From contig NC_088207.1 of assembly GCF_037126465.1 (NCBI RefSeq), positions 44,452,143-44,516,142 of the forward strand: 64,000 nt of DNA, read 5' to 3'. Below are positions 34,930-45,999 of this stretch, in pieces (position 1 is the first letter of the stretch; the number at the start of each line of letters is the position of its first letter). The translations under genes and the position numbers were made by a program. The stretch comes from Ornithodoros turicata. Its lineage: Eukaryota; Arthropoda; Arachnida; Ixodida; Argasidae. Under the pieces are notes generated by a model, which saw only the letters and a program-made list of their open reading frames with translations, was not told where the DNA came from and ran no database searches.

Positions 34930-36927
34930 TGGTCGTAATGATTGGATCAGAAATGGACTGATTGGTTCTTTTCTCTGTCGGGAACTGACGCAGCACGTAT
35001 TTTGAACTCCCAGCTGTGCTTCCCAAAATATACAACTTTAGAAGGAGAGGAGGAAGCTGTCATCCATCATCTATATACCTTCGAATATTCATTCGAAACT
35101 TGCGTTGCATATAATGTATAGAGATCTCGAAACGGAAGAGAGCGCGTGCGATGCGGTGTTTTGGTGCTTCAGTTGCTCCCAATGAGGCATGCAGAGGTTC
35201 GTTGGGCTTGCCCTTGAAGAGAAACCTGTCCATTCGTGTTCGCTCCCCGCCCTTGGTGACCCAGCAGGCCAGCACGAAGTTCAGTCGTCCGACAAACTGG
35301 CTGGTTATTCCATTACCGCCATTCAGAGTGTCCTCCACTTGAGCTCACGTACCCGTTACCGATAATTATCATTTTTAATTAACACTGAATGGCAGCGTAC
35401 AAGAGCCACAACCGAATGTTGTTTGTCATGTGCTTTTATGAGGGGTAGACACTCTTGATGTCCAATATGCAATGTTTGTCGAGTATTTCTTAGGAAAAAC
35501 CGGCTTCACAAACTGATGGACGCCATTCGTGACAATGCGGTCAACAGGAGCGGCGTGCAACTCAATGCACGTGCCGTAAGGAAGGATCTCCGTGACCTCC
35601 ATTGAGGACGATTATGTCGGAGGATAAGCACCCGCTAAACCTGGATTTCATTCAGTCTTTGGCTGCATACCGAATGGCAACACATCATTAGTTGATGCTT
35701 CGAAATTCTAAGAGGCCACAATAGCATCGAGAGCAGACGTGTACAAGAAAATAGATACTGAAGGGAGAAGGTAAAGTTACAGAGAAAGTACTTGGAAAAT
35801 AAAGTAGTTACGGTGTAGTAGTAAACAGTGCAAGAAGTATCCAAAGTACATGTAGGTACTTTTTCTCTCTCCCTCTCTCTTTTAAGCACAGACAACATTT
35901 CTCGCTTTCTTTGGACAATGATTGATTGATTGATTGATTATTTAAAAGAAAACCGGGGAGAAATTGAACTTGTCTCCTGACTAGTTCTGCTACTCCCAAA
36001 ACAAAACAACAACCAAACAAGCAACCCAAAACAAACAAAAGTCCATTCCCCATCCCCAAAAATTAGTGTGTTGGCACACTAGGTGCAAGTGAATAAATAT
36101 CACTAGAACATGAGAGAAACAGATCAACGAGTTCTTGTACTTTTCCACAACATGTTGAAAATTAAGAAGAAGAAGACCTCGGGAGAAAGGACACCTTTAT
36201 ATGGTGAGCTATATAGTACCTTGTTGCCAAACTGAGCAAAGAGTGAAGACAAGCAGACAAACGAAAGATAATTAGAGTACCGAGTAAAAAAAAAAGTATG
36301 TGAAATAGAGCAGAAATACCTTTCTAGAAAAGTAGCGAGTAAAATACTCAAAATACTAACGCAGGTACTTAATATGAAGTATTTTAAGTACGGTACTCGA
36401 TATACGTACAAGCCCGACCGAAAGGCGAGAAAGCAGCCGGAGGTGTAGTATAATATGCGCAACGTGCAGACTGTGCCAGGTGGATTTCCCCTCTCTCCCT
36501 TCCTTGCCCTGCTGGTGCGCTGGGCCGGGACGCGTGTGCCTCCCCGATCAACAGCTGCCGCCGGAAACAGGCTAGGGGGGGATCCCAACCTAGAACGACG
36601 GTAGCATCGCGGGCGGGGGAAGCCCTGAGTCGTTTTTCGTTTTCTTTCCGCCACACATTCATCGAATGAATCTAACGTTCCCCCGGTGATCTGCTCCGGA
36701 GTCGGTGCACTCCAACAGGGGAAAGACTGCGTCAGCTGTTGACGGGAGAGTTCTCGCACACGGTTTATCAGCTTGTTCGCCGATGAAGAGCTGTGTGCCC
36801 AGATGGTTGCAAAGATGCAAAGTACACATTTTGAAGGAAGTAACTGTATCCTGCTGAAGGGAAAGGAACCCGTCAGTGAAGCGTTGCGTTCGCTTTCCAG
36901 GGCTCGTAGGCTAAGCTTTCTTTCCTG

Positions 36928-37175
36928 GTTAGCGCCGCGAAGCAACTGTGGCTATGAGCGGTGTGCAGGCGTGGACAGATGGAGAGAGGACAGCAGGAAG
37001 GAGTGGGGGACAGGGGGTGGTGTTAGTATGCGTCCTGGACCGACTTCAAGGGGAACTGTGCCGACGGTCCTCTGGAACGTCTGCCCCAGGGAAAACTCCA
37101 GACCGGAACCCGCGTCACCTCCCCGCCTCCGCGTGGAAAGCGGTCATCCCAACCACTATGCCACGGGAGCTGGTT
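36928..37175 (+). repeat. SINE-like family 2 copy
   Basis: GTTAGCGCCGCGAAGCAACTG through GACAGATGGAGAGAGGACAGC, CCTGGACCGACTTCAAGGGGAAC, then CACCTCCCCGCCTCCGCGTGG and ATGCCACGGGAGC. Internal differences from the 29415 copy show separate age. The 273-residue minus-strand frame overlapping its left side is not supported as a gene. Confidence 0.75.
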
Positions 37176-37962
37176 ATAGCCTATAAGAACAGTGACAACG
37201 AAGGTACGACGTTTTTGTCCGTCCGTAGCTGTATATATAGGAATACGTGACAGTGACCGCGTGAGCAAAAAGTTACCGCAAACGATGACCTTATAAAGCT
37301 AGCGCACTTAAACGACCTTGGCACGATGCCCAAAGATATACCCATTTGTCTCGCTATGTACCTGCACGCATCTAATGGCGATGTATCGAACCGCGCTGTA
37401 CTTCACCCCCTGTCCCTCCTGATATTTCTAAGCATCGATGCGAGAGACATGTTCTTCAGTGTGTTGACGACAGCTACTATTGGATATATGAGAGAGCGCC
37501 GAATGCTGGAGAGAGACATCTAGACTACGATGCAGCTCCCAAAGGACACTGGAGTACGTGATCGAAAAAGCATGCATCCACTAGCCCCGTGTGTATCAGC
37601 GGCGGCGGCAGCAGCGACCTCCTTTACGTCGCAACGCGGAAGCGGGCGTCGGACGCCAGCGACCGGCCACCCGGAACTGGATGTCGAAACGAGCTTCGTC
37701 CTTGGCAAAAGGCAGCAGCCTACTAAGCACAGTTTCTATGCTAAGACGACAGGCAGGGCGGCTCTCATGCAACGGCGTCGTTCTGACATTTCTGCAACGG
37801 TGCGGCTCAAACAATGGCACGCGCGCCCTTGAGATGGATCAGCCGTGTCAACCACACGGCCGTACAAATGCGATCATACCCTGCTCCCCATTTGAACTCT
37901 GCTGTGACACGAGCTCCCATTTTTTCCAGGTGCACGGCCAGGTAACACTACCGTCTTGCCCT

Positions 37963-38475
37963 GTGCACCATAAGAAAAAAAAAGGAGTAATTTTACCCCT
38001 TTTGGGGACTAAATGCATTGCCAAAAAAAGTAGTCCCTTTCGGGAGTAAATGAATGTCACAGAGCGGAGACTGCATTTTACGCTCTGTTCTAAGGGTCCG
38101 AGGTACATAATTTGTGTGTATGCACGAAAATGGTATGTCGAGTGATATAAAATCTTGCGACATACATAGGGCACTATGTGAATATGTGAATATAAAACTT
38201 GCGAAGAAAGAAGCACCAACTGTTTCTTACTCTGTGAGGGTGGAAAATTGCTAAGTTGGTTGAGTAATACAGCCTTATGCCATCGAGTTCACCAAGAGCA
38301 CATATTTACATATTCTGTTGCATTGGGAAGACCAATTGTGAAGTTCAGTGACGATTTGCAGTCCTGGGGAGTAAATGTCGCGGTTAAGGGACCAAAATAG
38401 GGAGTAATTGCAGTCTAAGGGACTAGAAGCTGCAATTACTCCCCATTTTACCCCCCCTTTTTTTTTCTTAGAATG
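37963..38475. mobile_element. Inverted-repeat element with TAAGAAAAAAAAAGG ends
   Basis: Left end GCACCATAAGAAAAAAAAAGG and right end CCTTTTTTTTTCTTAGAATGTGC are inverted copies. Inside each end the motifs GGAGTAATT and AATTACTCC mirror each other, and GGGACTA/TAGTCCC units recur. About 510 bp, no open frame. Related pieces are at 53550-53735, 54614-54946, 41210-41250 and 63180-63245. Confidence 0.65.
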
Positions 38476-38737
38476 TGCTTGGCAGTCATTGCTCTAACGG
38501 AACAGAACAATTGATTTTGACTTCCCCGAGCAGCACAATGTACAAAATGAAGGGTCTCGCTGATATACTGAAAACGCGAATGCATAGGCCTGGACAGTTT
38601 GATCAAGGTTGTTTCCTACGTGGGCTGCTCTGCGAAATGCATGAAGCACCGCGCTGATAAGACTGATAAGCCGGCCATCCCCATGCACTTGAACTTTTAG
38701 AACGCTGTGCTGCTTGGGTTATGCTGCGCGATCACAT

Positions 38738-38818
38738 TAAATCCTGCATAACGGCCGTTATGCAGGATTTACAGGACATTTAAGGACATGCGATCCCGGC
38801 CGGGATCGCATGTCCTTA
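38738..38818. repeat. Two adjacent perfect palindromes (34 and 38 bp)
   Basis: 38738-38771 is a perfect palindrome centred on ACGGCCGT. 38781-38818 is a second perfect palindrome centred on CCCGGCCGGG. Nine bases separate them. Neither has a loop, so each could extrude as a cruciform or mark the tip of a foldback element. Arms do not match each other, and no other copy is seen in the window. Confidence 0.95.
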
Positions 38819-38829
38819 TTCGGGGACCG

Positions 38830-40600
38830 TTTCTATATATTTCTTCTATCTATTTATTATATCTGTTTTTCTTCTTTGCATTGTGGTGTATACAGTCAGC
38901 AGTCTACCCTCGAGGTATGAAAGGTTAGCATTCCTGGCAAAATCGTTCATAAATCGAGATATTCACAGGTCGAGGTTTGAAACGAGGAAGGGGAAGTGTA
39001 GGGGGCGCGGTTCATTAAGCGACGGAATTTTTAAATCGAGGATAACAGTAATGGTGCAGGTCAAGGGTTCGAATACATAGTCTCGAGGAAAGAAATTAAT
39101 ATCACAAAGTCATTTTCTTTTAATTGCATCATACTTTAATCACCAATAACTGGTCACATCGCTCTGAGTCAAGTTTGTACAAGAAGAGTGCCTTCTACAC
39201 AAGAGGACGCGAAGACATTGCGAAGACACTTCAACAGCTTTCTCTCACTGTACACATTCACGCGGCATACACCTGCTATTTGCCATAGCCCAATTTCAAC
39301 CCACAGTGCATGCATTGAGGCGGCGACGCTCATTGTCGTGCTGGGTCCCCAGCGAAACCCATCACAGGCGTCTATTCTGCACGTAGGGCGCGGAACTCGG
39401 TCTCACATGGCTACAAGGACTGCCTGGTTACTTCTCCTTCGTGGCGGAACTCGTCAGGCGTTCCAAGATATGTCAAGGTGCTTCACGCGTCAAGTAGCGA
39501 TAACACAATAACGAACGACGCGGTATTTTAACATCGTAGCTTTATATTATGGTTCTTTAAAGGACAACGGAAACGAAATTTGTCCATTGCAAAAAGGGGA
39601 CCGAACAAGGTGTAAATATTATGTCGTGCGTCGTAAATGAGACGTACGCCGAAACACCAAATGAAATGAAGCGAAATGAAAGTCAGGAACTCCAACAGGA
39701 GAGCCAACGTGCGTCACTTCCGTGGTCTGCTACGGCGGCGCGGCGACGCTCACCAGGGGCTCAGAGTGCTCCACGGCCGAATTTTATATCGCGATTGTGG
39801 CGGCATTTCAACTAATATATGCAAATCTAAGTCGAATTCCGGATTGTTTTGGTACACATCGCAATATGAGGCAAATAGCTTTGCAGCCTATTTTCGTTTC
39901 CGTCGTCCTTTAAGCTTAAGGACGGCGGTGGTCTTCGAGCCCAGTAGGCAAGTCGCCCGATACAGTGGGGGACCCTATAGCTCTTAGCCATCAAGATTGT
40001 GTCTGTCGTGAGAGTTCCACCAAAGTTGTGTCGATATTCGTTTTGAACGCAGACGACAAGAGGAATTGGCACCCCACTCTTGTCCCATTGCTAGCAGAGG
40101 AGACGTTCTCCCCTAATTTCCTTTATAAGCACCATAGCACAGAGTCTTCTACGCCGTACGAATATCAACGATGAAGCAATCACACACTCCCCGAACTCGA
40201 CTAACGAACAATGCCACTTTCATGACTATCTTGTCTTTAAATAACCAGAACAAATGCATTTTGGGAACATGCCTGAAAACTCCCACAAGGACACGCCCAT
40301 AAAAATTCCACGCGTCTCATTTATAGGCACGTCTACGATGTCAAGAAGTATACCAGGAAACATAATAGTCTTTGCGCTTGGCGAGTCCGAGTCACGAATG
40401 GAAGAAGTAGCCAGGCGCAGTACAGGACCGAATTAGTCGTAGCTGTACATCCTGAAGGCCCTCGAGGTCACTTCAATGGCATGAATCTAAGACCATAATG
40501 GGGATGAAGACTACCACAGTCCTGCGATGCAACTTGTAGCATCTGAAAAAGACGTTTCGCACCACTTTCAAAGGCCAGTTCTCCTCCGAAGCATTGTACA
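38830..40600. other. Intergenic / possible 3' flank of SERTA gene; nothing else recognised
   Basis: Contains open frames up to 107 residues with no family resemblance. The left-hand part of the SERTA-domain transcript (3' UTR) should extend into this region from 40610, but I could not place its polyadenylation site. Confidence 0.4.
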
Positions 40601-40609
40601 CGTTCTGGC

Positions 40610-41001
40610 TCACGATTCCAGGGAAGCCAAGAGACTATGATACACAACAGAGTCCAGAACAGAAGCAGAGTACTGCTGGCCGCAAGGAGATCTCCTGGGC
40701 GGCACATCCTCGCCGATGAAATCGTCCGCTGGTCTTTGGCGTTCGTCCCGAATTTCACGCTGCAGTTTCTTCACGGTATTATTCACAAGCACAGAGCGAC
40801 GGAGGAAGAGTTCGGGGTCCTCGATGCGTTTCATCTTGGACATGGAGATCTTGAGCACCCTCCTCCTTTCGTCCTTCCAGCGTAACCGCGGACTCCACAA
40901 TGTTGGACCCTTGCGCCGAGGAACTTCTTCGGGGCACGGAGAAGGGCGCTTCGCTTCGCGGGGAACGTCAGCCGGTTCATCTTCCGCTTTACGTTTCAGG
41001 T
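40610..41001 (-). CDS. SERTA-domain protein (CDCA4/SERTAD-like), terminal exon
   Basis: Terminal coding exon of about 130 residues ending in SLLASLES and a TGA at 40612-40610. The middle carries a SERTA motif: RVLKISMSKMKRIEDPELF then RRSVLVNNTVKKLQREI, matching the family pattern of CDCA4 and SERTAD proteins (nuclear transcriptional co-regulators of E2F/cell-cycle genes). A KRKAED stretch at its start is also typical of the family. The exon opens after a good acceptor, CTCCTTTGCAG, with phase 1, so at least one coding exon with the start codon lies further right; I could not find it. A 96-residue frame at 40468-40758 on the same strand is a shadow. Which family member it is remains open. Confidence 0.75.
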
Positions 41002-41976
41002 CTGCAAAGGAGCAAAAAAGGACACAATTAAAAATTCTGAGGACAAGTGATATTCAAAATATCTCGACAAACAATAAATCATTCACGCTTATGGCACGAA
41101 CTCTCGACATGTCCTCTGGCCCTGAAATTTGCTCCTCAGCACGGGAAAAGGTCCATAAATTTGCGCGCGTTTCGTTCCAAAATTGACCAACGGTTGTGGC
41201 GACCCGTCTACTCCAAAAAGGACTAAAGTTACTCCCCTTATCACAAAACGAATTACAAATAGGGCTTTTTTTGCAGCAAATGAAAAGTGTTCGTTACAAG
41301 GAATCTACTGAAGAATCATTACTTCTAAGAACATTTGCAGCAGCAGCAGCATTAGACGCGACAATAAGCATTTAAAGGAAACTGAACAAAGCAAGAAGCC
41401 TATATACACTCTTCAATGGAATGTGTGTCACTCTTTGAAGAACCCACGTCATTGTCATCATCTATTTGTTGTTGCAGACGCCACAAGGTATGGCATCTCG
41501 GCGTGTTACCTGGCGGTGCTAACGGATTTGCGCCACCTCGACATACGGTGCCATCAACGCATCCCCGCAACTCTGCGCGGACACACAACGCGAGAGTGGA
41601 CATTATAAATGTTCGTAGAGAAAGACCTCCCTCGAGACCACCATGTTTCCTCCGAGAATTGTTTCCTCTTTCCTGTATACCCCTCCCTCTCCACCCATGT
41701 GAGTGATAGGTCGGCGACTTCAAGAAGGAAGTTTTTTTTTTTTTTTCTCTCGGACTCTATACCAAAAGTTAGCGAGAAGGAGCGCACGCTAGACATTTCC
41801 AGAGCAAAACGCTCGGTAGCGGGAAATGCAATCAGACGTCGCATTTACTGCTCTCTTCTGGAAACTGCGCAGAAGAATGAACAATTAAGTAGGACGAACT
41901 GGCGGGTGGCAGTGAAGATACAAATAAACTAGCCTCGACGTTTGACTTGTACGAGATGAAAGATGAACGTCCCTGA

Positions 41977-42785
41977 AAAGGTTAGCCAGCTGTAGGACTC
42001 GAACCCACATCTTCTTTTCAGTGACTTTCATCTTTCATCGTTAATTTCTTAGGCAACTTGAGGCCTTGTATGTGACTGTCCCTTCTGTGTTGTTCCAGCC
42101 TCAGAACATCAGTTCTCTCATGTTCAACATTTGCCGCTTGCGTCGAATCCCTGTCGTATGAATGTGTGTATGAATGTGCAAAAATGTAAGAGTGAAAGGA
42201 GGATGAGTGAGAGAGAGTGACTGGTTTGTCCCTTCAGATGACGCACCCTGGAAGTCGCTGAGAAGGCGTGTTAGCTTAGCTCAATTGGTAGAGCCCTGAA
42301 CCGGTAATCCAGAAGATGCGGGTTCGAGTCCTACAGCTGGCTAACCTTTTCAGTGACTTTCATCTTTCATCGTTAATTTCTTAGGCAACTTGAGGCCTTG
42401 TATGTGATTGTCCCTTCTATGTTGTTCCAGCCTCAGAACATCAGTTCTCTCATGTTCAACATTTGCCGCTTGCGTCGATCCCTGTCGTATGGATGTGTGT
42501 ATGAATGTGCAAAAATGTAAGAGTGAAAGGAGGATGAGTGAGAGAGAGTGACTCGTTTGTCCCTTCAGATGACGCACCCTGGAAGTCGCTGAGAAGGCGT
42601 GTTAGCTTAGCTCAATTCGTAGAGCCCTGAACCGGTAATCCAGAAGATGCGGGTTCGAGTCCTACAGCTGGCTAACCTTTTCAGTGACTTTCATCTTTCA
42701 TCGTTAATTTCTTTGGCAACTTGAGGCCTTGTATGTGATTGTCCCTTCTATGTTGTTCCAGCCTCAGAACATCAGTTCTCTCTTG
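41977..42785 (+). repeat. Tandem array of the 331-bp SINE-like family 1
   Basis: The motif CGTTAATTTCTT begins at 42039, 42371 and 42702, giving two full units of 332 and 331 bp plus a partial third ending at about 42785. tRNA-like heads lie at 42270-42342 and 42601-42673; their anticodon position reads GGT, against GGC in the copy at 2062. The array starts with a short fragment (41977-42015) in the opposite orientation. Near identity of the units points to recent tandem amplification. Confidence 0.9.
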
Positions 42786-43086
42786 TACGAGATCACCTGC
42801 GAGAACTAATATCGTCGTTATATACCGGAGTCCACTGGGAATATTCCTCGTCCGCGACTTCCGATCTTTTCTCTGTCTCTCCCGACTTCGATCCCAAAAA
42901 TAACGTCCTGCCCTTGAATGGAAGGAGCAGGAACGTTTGTCGGGTTCCATGCCCCTGCTATGTCCCACTTTTAGACCATACGGGAGAAATCCATGTGTCG
43001 GGAAAATTTCTGACAATTGTCCTTTATGGCTCGAGCTTGCAGGAGGTTCGTACCTCGCCATGTGCATCCGCCGTCGCACCAGAGAC

Positions 43087-44057
43087 GGGGAATAATGCAT
43101 TACATTTCGGTAAGGACTAGAGGTAATGCCATTACGTTATCGGGACGGGTAGTCCGTAATGACATTACTCGTTTCTTGGGTCGAAAATTTAGCCAATGCC
43201 TTAGGCCAGCATTTTCTACTTGGTACATGCAAGGAAAAACCACAAGCTGACTTCTTCCTCACACCTTTGTCATTGAGCAGGTCACCAAGGAGGAGAGGGT
43301 AGAGCCGTCTTTGAGGACCGACTCCTTCTACGCTGCAATCAATCTTGTCTATGGTTGCTCATTCAGATTAGGCATATCGTCACTCACCCGTAGAGATTTT
43401 GCAGAAACTCTAGTTACTATCACCGGTAATGTGTAACGAAGTAAAAGATTGTAATCACGCTTGTGTACTGTATGGGCGCTTCAAACACGTCATAGGACTC
43501 CGTTAAAGACTTTTGTGAGAATGTAATGAAAAAGTAATGTCATTACTGGGTGACACAACATCAAATAAATAAATCATGACTATGACATGAGGTGAGTCAC
43601 CACTGAAGAGCAGTACTCTACACCCCATTACACGCGAAACATTAGGTGTGAGATATCAGAATGAAGTATGGTATGTACAAGTTGTTTCAGAGACAATTGA
43701 GCTGCCCTCTGCTGGTCCACTGTGGCAACCGTGCGACAGAAGGAAGGTGAAGGAGAAGAAAACGAAATAATTCACCGATGGTCATTGGAATACAGAGTAT
43801 CATAGTACAGCGTCTGGAGCAAACCGGTAGACACCAGAGAGTCCACGAACAGAAGAAGACCTCGACGTCGTTGCACAAGGTTCTGACGTGGGCCTATAAT
43901 TGAAGCCAGGCTGAATGTCTGCGCCTCCAAGCAGGAGTCAATTGAGCACGGAGTGGCCGCATCTCCGTTTCGTATACGTGAAAGTAACGACGTTACTACT
44001 ACTCGTGAAAAAGAAATGAATAATGGTAATGCATTACAAAGTAAAAGTAATTTCCCC
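43087..44057. mobile_element. TAATGNCATTAC-rich terminal-repeat element
   Basis: Ends GGGGAATAATGCATTAC and (reverse) GGGGAAATTACTTTTAC are loosely inverted. TAATG(N)CATTAC dyads occur at 43093, 43124, 43157, 43535 and 44027. No transposase frame is seen, and target duplications are unclear. About 970 bp; a non-autonomous DNA transposon is the best reading. Confidence 0.5.
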
Positions 44058-44639
44058 AACTCCGCGTCGCACGATGGCACGTGAAGACATGCAGACCGAC
44101 GTAAACAAGTGACGCAACGCAGACGGCACGCGCGTCGCTTGCCCATATTTTGCGCACAATTCGCGCCTATTCTAAAGACGATGTCTCCTAGGTTTCGTTG
44201 AAAAGTAAAAACAAAAATAAAAGCGAAGATGTTGCCCCAAATCTATATTGGTCCGGCTGCTCTAGCACCGTGGCCACGCGTCGCAACCTGGTTTCTTGCA
44301 CGATTAGTACTCCACGAGAGTCGTAACGAAGAATATCGTGGAGCGGAGCACAGCATGCTGACCGAGGGCTTGGCTAGTCACCGAATACTTTCGTGGTGTC
44401 GTGAGGATACCGTTGCTGTATCCATCCAGGGCACTGAATGGGAAGTAGCAGGATTCGTCGATTCTGACGAATAGTTCTCTCTTCATTTTTATTTTCCAAT
44501 CGAAACCAAAGCAAGGACAACGGAAGAGGAGGTAAGTTCCATCGGCTGGAGCAACTCGCAACAATGTGCCATGATCTACGCTCAGATATAGGCGACGTGC
44601 TACCGGTCTGGGTATGCAGATCGCTCGTCTAGCCAAAGT

Positions 44640-44656
44640 CCCCCCCCCCCCCCCCC
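44640..44656. repeat. Homopolymer run of 17 C
   Basis: Pure C run after AAAGT. Confidence 0.95.
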
Positions 44657-45468
44657 ACTCTCCCAGGTGTCATGCACAACATGCTGGGAGCCGAAATCCA
44701 ACCTACGTCATTAAAACTTTATAGATTATAGATAGCCTACATTTTCAATGAGCAGCGTAAAAGTGCAAATGAGGACCCAGAAACCGCAAGCAGGCGGGCA
44801 TGAGAATCGACAACAGAGAGAGGGCGCAGACAAGTTGGTTCATGATGACAAGGATGCAACCCGAGGCAGGGAAATAAACAACAGACGCCTGCATGACGCA
44901 CACCTTTGCGCCGGTGGTTAGGGAGAGATACTTTTGACATATCCAAAGTGAAGGCGTCGCCATGTAACTCATTCGTTAGATTGCAATCATATCGAGAAAA
45001 AAAAGAAAAAAGAAACTGGAGCAGGACCAGAGCAAGCGCGTTTATTCGCTTATTATTATTATTACTCTTCGGCTGCATCAAACACGGACATAGAAGGACT
45101 TATGGACAAAGAGTGCGTGCACCGTGATCCTCTATTAGCAAAATAAATATAGAAAGAAAAAAAAAGAAAGAAAACGAATCCTCGGCGCCTATAACCTCGG
45201 AACGCTGCCACGTCTTATTTTTTTCTTTCAGTACGAATTTGCGAAAACAAGAGCCTTCTTACAAGACGCCCAATCATTGGGAAATCGCGAAGCGCAGACA
45301 GAAGCGCGTTTGACCTCCTGTCCATAAGCACAGCCATATAGACTGCTATCACCTGCAGATTCCTCAGTCTCGTGGAATACCTGTCGCGCCCAGAGAATGA
45401 TGACATGCGAAGAGAAACATAAAAGAAGTTAAGGCCTCCGAGAGCCGTCCTTCGACTCCCGGGAGGCG

Positions 45469-45507
45469 CAAGGCGAACGGGGCCGCGTGGACGACCCGTT
45501 CGCCTTG
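45469..45507. repeat. Perfect 13-bp stem-loop
   Basis: CAAGGCGAACGGG (45469-45481) and CCCGTTCGCCTTG (45495-45507) are perfect complements around a 13-base loop. It lies in a GC-rich block (45430-45660) with open frames on both strands, up to 170 residues on the minus strand, that I do not recognise. Confidence 0.7.
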
Positions 45508-45999
45508 AACGCCTTTGTATGGGGGGCTCTTTCGACCGGAGCCCGACGTCGTCGAACGGGCGTTGGCATTCGCACGGCACACGGCAGACCTGACGCCTGG
45601 CAGTACCACATAGCCACCCTCTGTGGATCAAGGCGGCGACATCGAGAGACCTTAGAATGTAGAGCGTCAAGGAAGTGGCGCGGTTTCGCAAAGAGCGGCT
45701 TTTCGTGCTCATACTGTGGAACGTCACGAAATCGGCCCCCCGCTTATTTTACTACGTTGCGACTGATAGAGAATACCTTGACACTAGATAAAAAATAAAT
45801 AAAAGAAAGAGTCGCTGGAATGGTTCGTGAATATCGATTCGCTCCGAGTTCCTGGAGAGAGGTGCGGGCAGAGAAGGTTGAGAGAGGACCGAAGAAAACT
45901 GGGCCATATATGTTTCGGTTGGAAATGAATCGCATAATGGTCGTTGTAGATAGCATGGTCGATAGATTTTGGCATTGCACTCCTATATTATAAATAGGT

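Noticed and set aside
36124..36945. 273-residue open frame on the minus strand, one of the longest in the window.
   Set aside because: It runs through GTACT-rich repeat sequence and the start of a SINE-like copy, is compositionally mixed, and resembles no protein family.
40468..40758. 96-residue open frame overlapping the SERTA exon.
   Set aside because: It is another frame of the same strand; the SERTA motif and its stop codon at 40610 are in the other frame.
42270..42673. tRNA genes at 42270-42342 and 42601-42673.
   Set aside because: They sit inside a 331-bp repeat, have a mismatched anticodon stem and lack U33, so they are SINE heads.
41950..42790. CRISPR-like array because of regular repeats.
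   Set aside because: The repeated unit is 331 bp without short repeats and unique spacers, in a nuclear eukaryotic context.
45215..45727. 170-residue minus-strand open frame in a GC-rich block.
   Set aside because: GC-rich DNA has few stop codons by chance; other frames there are also open and none shows a domain or splice support.
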